The notes under the pieces are model-generated. The model was not told the DNA's origin. It saw only the letters and a program-made list of their open reading frames with translations, and made no database searches. Source: Desulfuromonas sp. KJ2020 (GTDB lineage Bacteria; Desulfobacterota; Desulfuromonadia; Desulfuromonadales; SZUA-540). Taken from it: a stretch of DNA of 64,000 bases. Below, in pieces: positions 37,003 through 46,096 of this stretch. Each line of letters opens with the position of its first letter. The first letter of the stretch is position 1. The stretch is from the NCBI RefSeq assembly GCF_024197615.1, contig NZ_JAKUKE010000003.1:1077435-1141434 (forward strand), given 5' to 3'. The translations under genes and the position numbers were made by a program.

Positions 37003-37962
37003 TCAAAAAATTGATTTACCTATATTTTTTAGTAGTACAATTTCTATATTTTTATTATTTATGTATGATAATAGCTTCTCAATTTTGAAATAAAATTTTC
37101 TTTCTTCATATTTATTTTTCACAAAAGGGCTTAAACCGATCTTTAGCGTTGTTGAATGAAAGGACATGTTCATACAAGGGAAACCTTCCATTTTCATTCT
37201 ATACACAAGCTTAATCAATGTTTTATGGTCTGAAACTTCAGGTGAAAACCATGCTTTATTTAACAAACCTAAACAATGATATATGCCTTTTAACCTTAAT
37301 TTTTTTCCTAAACTGGTCTCAAGTGTTTTACTAAATTGCCTGCAACTCTCAAAGTCACGTTGCAGAAACGCAACAGTCGCTGGCATCTGCATTAGAGCCC
37401 CACCAGGATTAGGTGTCCCGATATCGTCTGGATCGAATCTATACGGAGCAGGTGAAAAATTTGAGAAATCAGGGCCATCATATTCACTCCAGTCAATATA
37501 AGGCGACACCGAGGTATCTACTCTGTAATTAAGTTTCGCCAGAGATCTTGCTACGCCTGAACTGAAACCCCACCGACCGGCACGAAACGACACGGGGGTC
37601 ACACCAAAGTTTTTAACAATCGCTTCATGCAATGTCGTCAGCTTTTTCAGAATCAAAGGTTCTGGCAGGTTACACAACATGGTATTGAAATCATTTAATT
37701 CTTCTTCAAATGGAGGTGTATTCCAGGGATGGCAATGTGCTCCGATCTCGCATTTCCGCTGCTCAAGGATACGCCGTAGAATGGATACAGACTCAGGATT
37801 GGTGGCGACAGGATAGCTAACCAAGTAGGTCGGCCGAGCGCCGTACCGATCAAACAAAGCCTGCAGCTCCACTATCTTTCGTATATTTTCGACCGGGTTA
37901 TCTGTCCGGCTGTAATTGGCCCAGTTGTCTTCTTCTGTATCGATGGTGATAAAAAGCTTCAT
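37003..37962 (-). CDS. Polysaccharide deacetylase-like protein (WalW type)
   Basis: A 319-residue protein beginning MKLFITIDTEEDNWANY, where TIDTEED is the variant of the NodB TFDDG motif. It has GARPTYLVSYPVA, EIGAHCHPWNTPP (His pair) and SFRAGRWGFSSGVARSLAKLNYRVDTSV. The GGAGAG four bases before ATG 37962 decides the start; the frame extends to 38001. The metal-binding pattern is close to the XrtA-locus deacetylases and to WalW of Mesorhizobium-like LPS loci. It probably removes acetyl groups from a sugar; the exact substrate is unknown. Confidence 0.75.
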   Translation of the reverse strand: MKLFITIDTEEDNWANYSRTDNPVENIRKIVELQALFDRYGARPTYLVSYPVATNPESVSILRRILEQRKCEIGAHCHPWNTPPFEEELNDFNTMLCNLPEPLILKKLTTLHEAIVKNFGVTPVSFRAGRWGFSSGVARSLAKLNYRVDTSVSPYIDWSEYDGPDFSNFSPAPYRFDPDDIGTPNPGGALMQMPATVAFLQRDFESCRQFSKTLETSLGKKLRLKGIYHCLGLLNKAWFSPEVSDHKTLIKLVYRMKMEGFPCMNMSFHSTTLKIGLSPFVKNKYEERKFYFKIEKLLSYINNKNIEIVLLKNIGKSIF

Positions 37963-37997
37963 TTTTCTCTCCGCTAAAATTCCACCTGCTTGCACTG

Positions 37998-38996
37998 TCA
38001 CATGATTTCAAGATCACCTGGTGTCAGTATCCATTTATTCAAATCATAAATTGCATCCGAAACATGTTGAGATCGCTTTCTAACCAGCAATCTCAATGTT
38101 GAATGTCGATTATACGGATTGCATACCATTTGCGACCGAAGTACCGGTAAACAAGTCCGCCAGGTGCGCAATGTAGAAAAGTTGTTGTCTTTGACAAAAT
38201 TCACTACATAATCCACGGAGTGGTCCAAACTATTTTTGGAGACAAAAAAATCATGTAGAATGAAACCTCCGTTTAACTGATCAAACTTTCCTATTGCAAA
38301 CTTTTGCAATTCGGGTCCTGGCCCGTCTGCAATATTAGAATACGTGTTCAACGGATTGTGTGTGTAACGCCAAGTCAAATACTCGTATGTTCTCTCTACA
38401 ATTACCCCTGCATGATCATTTGTTACAAAGGAGGAAAATTGCTGACAATTCAAGGCCTCAAGCGGCCAAGCTATCCGACAAGTATCAACCGGCTTGAGGT
38501 TACTGAGCATGAACAACAAAAACTTTTTCGACAGAAGATGATCGTAATTCACCTGATGAAGACAATCGTTGATCGAACCTACTTCTTGCCACCCTTGGCT
38601 CAGAAAACCGGCCTTAGAGACGGTGTTGGCAAAGTTGAAATGAAAGTCTATCTCTGTGTAGTGCTTCAAGGCATGATCAAGCATGCTTTTGAAAATGCCC
38701 TTATTGCGAAAATCTGGGTGAACAACCGGGTCGACATCGCGGGCACCAATGAATCTTTTTCCATCGATACGTACATGCTTCTTAATGGCCGAATACAATC
38801 CGACAATTCGGCCCTCGTGTTCGGCCACGACAATACGTGATGGGGCCATGGGGTTCTGGAAATGGAGCCACTCAAACCGCCTCCGGGTAAAATCGGGGGT
38901 ATGCCCAACTTGCAACAGTCTGATGCAGTCTTCAATATCCCTCTGTTCAAAGTCACGTATCTTCATCGCAGGTTTCGACAAGTCAAATTTTTTCAT
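37998..38996 (-). CDS. GNAT-family N-acetyltransferase
   Basis: A 332-residue protein with an N-terminal GNAT domain: MKIRDFEQRDIEDCIRLLQVG, RFEWLHFQNPMAPSRIVVAEHEGRIVG, DVDPVVHPDFRNKGIFKSMLDHALKHY. A second, diverged domain follows. It is a paralogue in style to the gene at 44307, which shares the RFEW...NP...G.IVG layout. It probably transfers an acyl group to an amino sugar. Coupled to the deacetylase gene (the stop lies close to that gene's start). Confidence 0.75.
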   Translation of the reverse strand: MKKFDLSKPAMKIRDFEQRDIEDCIRLLQVGHTPDFTRRRFEWLHFQNPMAPSRIVVAEHEGRIVGLYSAIKKHVRIDGKRFIGARDVDPVVHPDFRNKGIFKSMLDHALKHYTEIDFHFNFANTVSKAGFLSQGWQEVGSINDCLHQVNYDHLLSKKFLLFMLSNLKPVDTCRIAWPLEALNCQQFSSFVTNDHAGVIVERTYEYLTWRYTHNPLNTYSNIADGPGPELQKFAIGKFDQLNGGFILHDFFVSKNSLDHSVDYVVNFVKDNNFSTLRTWRTCLPVLRSQMVCNPYNRHSTLRLLVRKRSQHVSDAIYDLNKWILTPGDLEIM

Positions 38997-39037
38997 GTAT
39001 GATCTTTTTTATCAGGAACATTCTTTATTTTTTATAT

Positions 39038-40171
39038 CTACATAACTACATTCTCTTCTTCAGCTTTTTTGAATTGGGGTGTATAATTATTTTTTTTATA
39101 TATTGAATTTTTACCGTTTAACAGAATACTTAATACATTTAATTTCTCAATCAAAATAATGTGTATTAAAAAACTCGATGTCCATGTTATAACTATAATA
39201 GACAAAAACTGAAAAAGGTTACTTATTTTTGTTTCTACGATATAACTCGCAACTATTACTATAATTGGCTGATGTAATAAATAAATCGTATAGGATGAAT
39301 CAGATAGCCTTTTGATTATTACACTTTTGCTATCAAAAAATTTTTTAAAACAGCTCATAATAAAAAATGAATTACTTAACGCTAGGATTCCCAACAATAT
39401 CTCTATAACTCTACCATATGTTCCGATATATTTTACACTTATAATGATTATCAATAAAGTTATGGAAACAAAAAGGAACAAATAATAGTATTTAAAAATA
39501 CTCTGATACAATCTTTTATTTTTATAAAAAACTATTCCGAGCGCAAAATAAGGGAAATAGTAAAAAATATTACTGACGTTAAAAATAATAAATTTTTCAC
39601 CAAAAGGCCAATCAGGCAAACGCCAACCAATCCTAACTAATAAAAATGATGCTGTAGGCACCAAAATAAAAATCGCAAATAAATTTATTTTCTTATTCTC
39701 TAGGTTTAATTTATTGAAGATATTTTTATAGAAAAATATAATTGACAGCAAAGCAACATAGACAAGTAGATTGGCTATGAACCATAAATGAGAAATCCAG
39801 GCACCCCCTAGCCAGTAGTTCACATTAAAAACAAAATTTAAGTTGCCATCGTATTCATTACTAAACAAATTCATAACTGTGTTTAAGCAAATACCACAAA
39901 ATAGCATAGGCAATAACAGTCTTTTTAATCTATTTATTAAAAATTTTCTTAAACCGATTTTTTCAATTAAAAGTATACTAAAAAATCCAGCTATGATATA
40001 AAAACTTTGCATTCTAAAACTATGAATTACAAAAACAATGTTTTCATAAAATATACTGGTTACTTTACTTTTAATGTGGTAAGGCGACAAACTAAATACC
40101 TGGGCTGCATGTATTACAACTCCAAGGCTCATTAAAATTCCTCTAGCAAAATCAAGATAATAATAACGCAT
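39038..40171 (-). CDS. Acyltransferase 3 family membrane protein (OafA/YrhL type)
   Basis: A 377-residue protein with about ten membrane helices. The opening RYYYLDFARGILMSLGVVIHAAQVF has the conserved Arg and His of Acyl_transf_3, followed by IHSFRMQSFYIIAGFFSILLI and LWFIANLLVYVALLSIIF. It O-acylates extracytoplasmic sugars, usually with acetyl. AT-rich. It lies directly after the amidohydrolase and the carrier-protein cassette, making it one candidate recipient for the acyl group that cassette may form. Confidence 0.84.
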   Translation of the reverse strand: MRYYYLDFARGILMSLGVVIHAAQVFSLSPYHIKSKVTSIFYENIVFVIHSFRMQSFYIIAGFFSILLIEKIGLRKFLINRLKRLLLPMLFCGICLNTVMNLFSNEYDGNLNFVFNVNYWLGGAWISHLWFIANLLVYVALLSIIFFYKNIFNKLNLENKKINLFAIFILVPTASFLLVRIGWRLPDWPFGEKFIIFNVSNIFYYFPYFALGIVFYKNKRLYQSIFKYYYLFLFVSITLLIIIISVKYIGTYGRVIEILLGILALSNSFFIMSCFKKFFDSKSVIIKRLSDSSYTIYLLHQPIIVIVASYIVETKISNLFQFLSIIVITWTSSFLIHIILIEKLNVLSILLNGKNSIYKKNNYTPQFKKAEEENVVM

Positions 40172-40201
40172 ATAAAAACCTTTGCTTGTTTATGCATGAC
40201 G

Positions 40202-41266
40202 TTATATTGACATAACTTTTTTAACTTCGAATATTTTAATTGCATTTAAACATAATATATCCAAAAGTGATTTTTCTAATTTTTTGTTTGACAACGTCAA
40301 CCCACACCATAGCTTTAAAATAGATATCCATTGTTTTTCATAGAGAGCATCTGACCCAAATAATATTCTTTTAGAATCAAAACGTTCAAACAGATGAGAA
40401 AGGAGCTCTATCCCAATTGCTGATGTATCAAATGACAGGTGATCATGACTCTCAAACAAATTGAGCAGAATCGGAACAATTGTTTCCTTCGCTTCTTCAT
40501 ATCCGTATCCGAAACATCCACCATGCGCGATAATTACCGGTTCGGAAATAATGGACCAATCGATGTTTCGCAGGTTTTGAATGATGCCATAGGAAATAGC
40601 TTGACTGTTTTTGCAATTAGGGCTCTTTCCTCCGTGTATGACAACCTTCAGTCCGTTGTTGTTGGCGGCTGCAAGCAGACTTTCGACTCTGTCGATCCCT
40701 TTCTGACAACCCAGATCAATGCCGGTTACACTCGGGTGTATTTTTAGCGCCCTGACGTTATACTTCGCAACGATCCTCCCCATTTGGGCGTCGACATCGT
40801 CATTGGGGATGTCGTTAGGCACAGAGTATGCAGTCATGAACTTATCACTCTGCCCAAACATCCGGCACATGGCGTTCATCTGCGCTTCTCCGCTCTCGTT
40901 TTCAGCCATCACAGGAAGCAGCAAAACTTTATCAATCCCACATAGCGCCATCTGATCCGCGAACACCACCGGGCCTGTGTGGCTGTAAAACCGTCTGGCG
41001 TTCAACAGACAAGCCATCGCCCGGTATTTTGGGTCCAGAGTTTCGCCTGGTTTCGCCAGATCCTGATGCAGATTGACTTCGGTAATTTCTGGAGCCTTAT
41101 ATGTACTCGAGCTGGAGCAATACAAACCGTCATAGCCTGGTGAATGTCGATACTGACACGCATCGAACATCACCTCGAAGGGATGGACATGTATATCGTA
41201 AAACGTATGAGAGCCTTTGATCTCGCGGATCGTGTTCAAGGCATTTTGTACGGCTTTTTGGTCCAT
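40202..41266 (-). CDS. Amidohydrolase-2 (TIM-barrel metal hydrolase/decarboxylase)
   Basis: A 354-residue TIM-barrel enzyme. The motifs are YDIHVHPFE (metal HxH), VRALKIHPSV, LKVVIHGG, EPVIIAHGGCFGYG and RILFGSDALYE (catalytic Asp). This is the amidohydrolase_2 family, which includes ACMSD-like decarboxylases and lactone hydrolases. AGGGGAAGAA precedes ATG 41266. It lies just after the adenylation gene, so it may modify or release the carrier-bound acyl product. That connection is inference from context. Confidence 0.75.
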   Translation of the reverse strand: MDQKAVQNALNTIREIKGSHTFYDIHVHPFEVMFDACQYRHSPGYDGLYCSSSSTYKAPEITEVNLHQDLAKPGETLDPKYRAMACLLNARRFYSHTGPVVFADQMALCGIDKVLLLPVMAENESGEAQMNAMCRMFGQSDKFMTAYSVPNDIPNDDVDAQMGRIVAKYNVRALKIHPSVTGIDLGCQKGIDRVESLLAAANNNGLKVVIHGGKSPNCKNSQAISYGIIQNLRNIDWSIISEPVIIAHGGCFGYGYEEAKETIVPILLNLFESHDHLSFDTSAIGIELLSHLFERFDSKRILFGSDALYEKQWISILKLWCGLTLSNKKLEKSLLDILCLNAIKIFEVKKVMSI

Positions 41267-41278
41267 TTCTTCCCCTGC

Positions 41279-42874
41279 CTATATACCCAGATATGATTTT
41301 TCAAGAAGGCTCCAATCAACCTTCCCTCGACTGCAGCGGGGCATTTTCTCCACACGGACAAAACGCTTCGGAATCATGTACGCCGGCAAGCGTTTTTTTA
41401 GCTCTGAAGCAATCGTCACCATATCCACTTCACCTTCAGCCTCCCAGAACGCGGTCAACTCAGATAATCCTTTATCGAGTTTGGATCCCACGAGAAGGAC
41501 GGAGGTGTCTTTGACCTGCGGGATGGCCAGAAGAGCCTGTTCGATCTCCCCTGCCTCGATCCGATACCCCATGTATTTAAGTTGCCGATCCTTGCGGCCT
41601 ATATATTCAAAATTTCCATTCGGCAACTTACGGGCCAGATCGCCTGTTTTATAAATTCTTTCAGTTGAAGGACTCAGGGGATTATCCTTAAAAGCCCTAT
41701 CGGTTTTCAGTGGGTCGTTTAGGTACCCCCGGGACAAGCCTTTTCCGGCAAGGCACAGCTCACCCACCTCCCCCGGTAAAACCTCGCCATCATCCTCGGA
41801 CAACAGCACGACGGATATATTCTCCCGGGGAGCGCCAATCGGGATGCGGATTTCGGGACCGGAAGGGATTTCGTTGACGCAGTAACAAAGGGAAACCCCT
41901 GTTGCCTCGGTGGGTCCGTAAGCGTTGTAAAAAGTCTTTTCGGGAAAGACCGTCATCCAGTCGATCAGATATTTCGTGGGTAAGGTTTCACCAGCAAACA
42001 GAACCTGCGTGAGTGTCGGCATGGAGTCAGGCCTGAGAGCCCCGGCTCTGGCCATATACATCAGCAACGAGGCTACTCCCTTCCACAACGTGACCTGGTG
42101 TTGCTCAATGAATTGGATCAACTTTTCAGGGAAAAGCGTCATAAGCTCAGACGCCACGCAAAGGGTCGCGCCCGCCTTGAGCGCGCAATAGATATCGAAG
42201 GTAGACATGTCAAAATGAAAAGGGGCAGTACCGAGGATTTTATCCTTTTCAGTGATGTTGAATTTGCTGACGGCCCAGTCGACATAGGTTGTGACATTGG
42301 CGTGAGAAATCATGACACCTTTGGGCTGCCCTGTTGAACCAGAGGTGTACAGAACGTAGGCGAGATCGTCTTCTTCGTTGGCACAAGGAGGCTCAGCCCT
42401 ATCCGTGTTTTCTTCGGCCACAAGGTTCAAACATTGAGGTACGGCCCCCGACAAAGGAACTTCTTGGTCACTCATCAACATCATGGGGATGGCGACGCCA
42501 AGGCATTCGAGGGCTGCTTTCGCCTGGGGCATGGTTTTCTCATCGCACAAAATGAGTCTGGGTTCGGCATCCCTGACAATGCGCACCCATCTTTCGAAGG
42601 GTGTCTTATGGTCAATAGGAATATAGACGGCGTCCGCCTTGAGAATGCCAAGGATGGCCGTGATCGTATCTATGGATCGTTGTTGATAGATAATTACCCG
42701 ATCCTGCCGCAACACACCCAAATCTTGCAGACAAAGAGCCACCTTGGTGCTTGAAGCAGACAGTTGACGGTAGCTGATGGACTTGCTTCCGTCCGTCAGG
42801 GCTGTCTTCTCCGGCCACCTGAGTGCCGCATCTTTCAGATAGTGCTGCAATAGACAATTTTTCATGCTCTTCAC
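41279..42874 (-). CDS. Amino-acid adenylating enzyme (NRPS A-domain type)
   Basis: A 531-residue stand-alone adenylation enzyme. The P-loop is YVLYTSGSTGQPKGVMISH (about 173-191) and YGPTEATGV lies at 319-326. GRKDRQLKYMGYRIE and the catalytic Lys518 in SRGKVDW complete the core motifs. The A4 region reads FHFDMSTFDIY; Asp222 equals Asp235 of gramicidin synthetase A, which binds the alpha-amino group, so an amino acid is the expected substrate. No carrier or condensation domain is attached. It overlaps the flavin dehydrogenase gene by four bases, and a separate carrier protein is encoded just upstream. It should load an amino acid on that carrier. Confidence 0.85.
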   Translation of the reverse strand: MKSMKNCLLQHYLKDAALRWPEKTALTDGSKSISYRQLSASSTKVALCLQDLGVLRQDRVIIYQQRSIDTITAILGILKADAVYIPIDHKTPFERWVRIVRDAEPRLILCDEKTMPQAKAALECLGVAIPMMLMSDQEVPLSGAVPQCLNLVAEENTDRAEPPCANEEDDLAYVLYTSGSTGQPKGVMISHANVTTYVDWAVSKFNITEKDKILGTAPFHFDMSTFDIYCALKAGATLCVASELMTLFPEKLIQFIEQHQVTLWKGVASLLMYMARAGALRPDSMPTLTQVLFAGETLPTKYLIDWMTVFPEKTFYNAYGPTEATGVSLCYCVNEIPSGPEIRIPIGAPRENISVVLLSEDDGEVLPGEVGELCLAGKGLSRGYLNDPLKTDRAFKDNPLSPSTERIYKTGDLARKLPNGNFEYIGRKDRQLKYMGYRIEAGEIEQALLAIPQVKDTSVLLVGSKLDKGLSELTAFWEAEGEVDMVTIASELKKRLPAYMIPKRFVRVEKMPRCSRGKVDWSLLEKSYLGI

Positions 42875-44016
42875 AATCCAATCATTCGGGCAATAATGTT
42901 GTGCTGCATCTCGGACGTACCTGAATAGATAGTGGCAGCTAGACTGTCGCGAAGATCACGCTCCACCTCATATTCACACATATAGCCATATCCACCGTGT
43001 ATCTGTACCGCATCGAGACAGGCCTGCTTCAGGCTTTCACTGATGAACAGTTTGCAGATAGATGCTTCAAGAGAAGCTCTTTTTTTGCTGTCTTTGATCA
43101 GCGCGCACTTATGCAGAATGCCTTTACCCAACTCGAGGTTCATCTTCATCGTGGTGATCTTGTTGGCAATTGCCTGATAACTGCCGATGGACTTGCCAAA
43201 GGCACTACGTTCACGGGCATATTTCAGGGAAATTTCGAAAATTCTTTCCAGTGTGCCCAAGTGCGCCGCGGGCAACAGGCTGCGTTCCCATTCCATCGAC
43301 TCATTAAACAGGATGGCCCCCTGCCCCTCTTTGCCCAGAAGTTCACTTACCGAAACCTCACAGTTGTCAAAAAAGAGCTCCCCATTTTGCAGAGTATTCA
43401 GGCCCATTTTTTTTAAGGGTTTGGCTTGCTCAAAACCTGACATTCCCCTCTCCACGAGCAGACAGGACAAGCCGCCCAGCGTTTTCTTCTCGGGATTCGT
43501 CACGGCGAATACAATAACGAAGTCAGCCAGGGGACCATTGGAAATAAACACTTTGTTGCCATTAAGAAGATAAGCCCCGCCCTTGAGCACTGCGGTAGTC
43601 CTCATGGCAAAGGCATCCGAACCAGAGGCCGGCTCGGTGATGGCCTGGGCGAAAATTTTTTCACCGCTGCAAAGCAGGGGAAGATATCTTTTTTTCAAGG
43701 CTTCATTGCCGAAAAGATTTATTTGCAAGCCACAGAGAAGCTGAGTAGCGAGTGCGTGGACCAACCCTGCATCTTTACAGGCATAACCCAGGGCATTCAG
43801 CGTGATGACGGTTGTCATGAAATCACTGCCGCACCCACCGTAGTCCTCGGAAAAGGGCAAGGCCATCAACTGCATATCAGCACATTTGCGCCACGCCTCC
43901 CAAGGAAACTCACCAGAATTCTCATAGGCTGTCACGTCGTAGGCAAGTTCGTTTTGAGCAAACTTGATAACGGTTTCCCTCCAGAGCCTCTGTTCGTCAG
44001 TCATGTCAAAAGTCAC
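42871..44016 (-). CDS. Acyl-CoA dehydrogenase-fold flavoenzyme, likely aminoacyl-carrier (prolyl-PCP-type) dehydrogenase
   Basis: A 381-residue FAD enzyme of the acyl-CoA dehydrogenase superfamily. It has AQAITEPASGSDAFAMRTTA and ISNGPLADFVIVFA (FAD/substrate signatures), ARERSAFGKSIGSYQAIANKI and DAVQIHGGYGYMCEYEVERDLRD. The common catalytic Glu before GTSEMQ is Ser365 (IYSGTSEMQ). A Glu lies instead at 244 in SMEWERSLLPAAHLG, the place used in isovaleryl-CoA dehydrogenases. The same WERxxLxAA arrangement is what I recall from PltE/RedW/PigA-type prolyl-carrier dehydrogenases. It sits between a free carrier protein and an adenylation enzyme, which supports oxidation of a carrier-bound amino acid. 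The exact substrate is unproven. Confidence 0.78.
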   Translation of the reverse strand: MTFDMTDEQRLWRETVIKFAQNELAYDVTAYENSGEFPWEAWRKCADMQLMALPFSEDYGGCGSDFMTTVITLNALGYACKDAGLVHALATQLLCGLQINLFGNEALKKRYLPLLCSGEKIFAQAITEPASGSDAFAMRTTAVLKGGAYLLNGNKVFISNGPLADFVIVFAVTNPEKKTLGGLSCLLVERGMSGFEQAKPLKKMGLNTLQNGELFFDNCEVSVSELLGKEGQGAILFNESMEWERSLLPAAHLGTLERIFEISLKYARERSAFGKSIGSYQAIANKITTMKMNLELGKGILHKCALIKDSKKRASLEASICKLFISESLKQACLDAVQIHGGYGYMCEYEVERDLRDSLAATIYSGTSEMQHNIIARMIGL

Positions 44017-44025
44017 GGAGGCCTC

Positions 44026-44277
44026 CTAAAAACAACTGCATTTCTGAGCGACCAAAGTGCTAATCGTCTCGATGGATCCAAAATTCTCGGGAATCAAATC
44101 GTCCCCTGAAATTTGGAGAGAGAAGGTGGATTCCAGGTAGCCAAGCAAAGTCATGATACCAAGAGAATCAATAATGCCTGAATCAATAAGAGGAGTTGCA
44201 TCAGTGAGATCTACAACATTTCCATCGGGAATCAGTTCCGTTAGTATAAAGTTTTTGATCAGATCATTCGTTGACAT
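44026..44277 (-). CDS. Free-standing acyl/peptidyl carrier protein
   Basis: An 83-residue carrier protein. Residues 30-41 read LIDSGIIDSLGI, and Ser38 in the DSL motif is the phosphopantetheine attachment site. The surrounding four-helix pattern is normal, and the end is unusually Cys-rich (QKCSCF). AGGAAG precedes ATG 44277. It lies ten bases before the flavin dehydrogenase and is the expected partner of both that enzyme and the adenylation enzyme. A phosphopantetheinyl transferase is not seen in the window. Confidence 0.87.
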   Translation of the reverse strand: MSTNDLIKNFILTELIPDGNVVDLTDATPLIDSGIIDSLGIMTLLGYLESTFSLQISGDDLIPENFGSIETISTLVAQKCSCF

Positions 44278-44306
44278 AGTGGCTTCCTTTCTTGTTAAAA
44301 TTATTC

Positions 44307-45356
44307 TTACAAATCGTTATCTGCAGCCGTTAAATACCAATGCCCTTTTTTAATTTCATCAATTTTGTCTTTTTTTGAATTTGGTAGATAAAGTATTGTT
44401 TTGAGCTCTTGGCTTCGAATTGAAAACCCATTTTTTTTTAAAATATTTAAAAAATTGTTATCACCTGCATACTGATAACTTATTGACTCATATTTTTTTG
44501 ACTTTAATTCTTTACTAAACCTTGAAATCATTAACCTAAATTCTTCCATGCTATTATTTTTTATAGCTAAATCTAAAATAGAAATTTTTTTCTTATTTTC
44601 ACAAAAAACGATAAAACCTATAATTTTATTACTTTCTTTTTCAGTCATTACAAAAATCAATGATTTACCATAAGGTGAATTCTCAAATCGCCAACTAAGG
44701 TATTGACTACTTACAACCCCCTTGAGCGAACATTGAGGCAAAACATTGTCGTTAAGTTCATCAAACCTACTATCAAATGAATCTAAAACTTCAAATTTAT
44801 ATTTATTTTTTTTATTATTAAACATATCACAATATTTAAACGATAAATACATATCCACAGGGTATGACAAAATCTTGGAAACATATTTCTGTTTTATATG
44901 CCTACTGATTAAATACTCGCTTTTAATTACCTTGGTTAATTGTGTTCTTGGACCTATTTCTTTAAAACCACACAATAATAAAACTGGACCAGACAAGTTA
45001 TTTGGAAATCCGAAAAGGACTAAATCTTCTTCTTCGCTTTTTTTAAGAGCGGCCTTTATTAATGTCATTGCTGGCCCCAATGTTCGATGTTGTGTATCTA
45101 CAACAAGATCACCACATATATAGCCGGTATAATACTCACCATTAATCCATATTGTTCTTGGAAACAATGAATATGAACCTATAATCGAGCCATCGTTTTC
45201 CTCCCGGAGTAGAAAGGTAATTGGCTGTCCGTAGGGGTTATTTTTATAAATCCATTCAAATCGACCATTTGGAGATCCCTCAAAATTCCTTTTCCAAAGA
45301 GAGACTATTAAGTCTTGATCTTCTTTTAGATCAGCATTCACGATTGAATACGGCAT
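44307..45356 (-). CDS. GNAT-family N-acyltransferase (two-domain)
   Basis: A 349-residue protein with two GNAT-like halves. The first has GRFEWIYKNNPYGQPITFLLREENDGSIIGSYSL and GDLVVDTQHRTLGPAMTLIKAALKK. The second has YLSWRFENSPYGKSLIFVMTEKESNKIIGFIVF and KKNGFSIRSQELKTILYLP. GGAGG precedes ATG 45356. The first-half pattern is shared with the GNAT at 37998. It is AT-rich and directly upstream of the carrier protein, so it is the best candidate for moving the carrier-bound acyl group onto an amino sugar. That role is inferred. Confidence 0.72.
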   Translation of the reverse strand: MPYSIVNADLKEDQDLIVSLWKRNFEGSPNGRFEWIYKNNPYGQPITFLLREENDGSIIGSYSLFPRTIWINGEYYTGYICGDLVVDTQHRTLGPAMTLIKAALKKSEEEDLVLFGFPNNLSGPVLLLCGFKEIGPRTQLTKVIKSEYLISRHIKQKYVSKILSYPVDMYLSFKYCDMFNNKKNKYKFEVLDSFDSRFDELNDNVLPQCSLKGVVSSQYLSWRFENSPYGKSLIFVMTEKESNKIIGFIVFCENKKKISILDLAIKNNSMEEFRLMISRFSKELKSKKYESISYQYAGDNNFLNILKKNGFSIRSQELKTILYLPNSKKDKIDEIKKGHWYLTAADNDL

Positions 45357-45398
45357 GACCTACCCTCCTTCCAATACAACAAACCGACAGAGCTTGGT

Positions 45399-46052
45399 TT
45401 AACCTTCTATCGGCCAATAATCAGGCAACAGCTCCAACACTTCCTGCACAAACAGGCATACCCGCTCTTTTTCTGCAGTCACATTGTCTTCCCGTACCAG
45501 GGTATTCACCTGCACATAGGCACCATCGTTGCGGTTGTGTAGCACCCTCCCCCTGAATCGTTCGATGTTCTGCTGCAATCCTGTGGAGAGAACACGGTCT
45601 CCCGCCGTCTGGTACCAGTGGAGCATGAGATTGTTTATGCCGTCCTTGCGGGCCACCACGTAATTGACGGAAACGCCTTCAGGATGATGGTCGGGGTAGA
45701 CGGTGACCTTGTCGGCTTCGATGATCCCCCAGCCGGCACCGGGCAAACAGGCGAAGGGGTTATGCCCAGTGCGCCCGCCTTTGGCTGTACCGTAATACCC
45801 GATATAAAGACTGAGCGTTGCGCCCTGTGTGGATTGATAATGGCGGTAGAGATGCAGATCAGCCCCTAAGGCGTCGTAGATGCTTTGGTCGAAGGCATCG
45901 ACCGTCCCCTTATAATCGGCAATGGTCATAGGCAGTTTCTCAAGGTTTGTATGAAGCACCCTGGGTTCTCCGCGCAGATTGACGAGCAGGACCAGGCCTG
46001 TCGTCAGCACAAGAGCACCAAAAGCTATCCTGAAAAAAATGTTTCTGCCCAT
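45399..46052 (-). CDS. epsI: Exosortase-associated protein EpsI
   Basis: A 217-residue EpsI-domain protein (TIGR02914-like). One N-terminal membrane anchor (IFFRIAFGALVLTTGLVLLV) is followed by the characteristic LPMTIADYKG, ADLHLYRHYQS..., LSLYIGYYGTAKGGRTGHNPFACLPGAGW and LHWYQTAGDRVLS segments. It is periplasmic and encoded directly after xrtA, the usual arrangement when the two are not fused. AGGTGA lies four bases before ATG 46052; the frame continues to 46085. Its exact job in EPS export or protein sorting is not established. Confidence 0.9.
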   Translation of the reverse strand: MGRNIFFRIAFGALVLTTGLVLLVNLRGEPRVLHTNLEKLPMTIADYKGTVDAFDQSIYDALGADLHLYRHYQSTQGATLSLYIGYYGTAKGGRTGHNPFACLPGAGWGIIEADKVTVYPDHHPEGVSVNYVVARKDGINNLMLHWYQTAGDRVLSTGLQQNIERFRGRVLHNRNDGAYVQVNTLVREDNVTAEKERVCLFVQEVLELLPDYWPIEG

Positions 46053-46096
46053 GCAATCACCTGCCAGAAAATAAAATGGCGCCAAGTTGGCTAGCG

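Noticed and set aside
41279..42874. Classification as the exosortase-A-associated acyl-CoA ligase family
   Set aside because: The A4 region with FDMS and the overall motif set fit amino-acid adenylation domains; the expected decarboxylase partner is also absent.
42871..44016. Dehydrogenase thought inactive because Glu before GTSEMQ is Ser
   Set aside because: Isovaleryl-CoA-type enzymes use a Glu on another helix, and Glu244 is present at that position.
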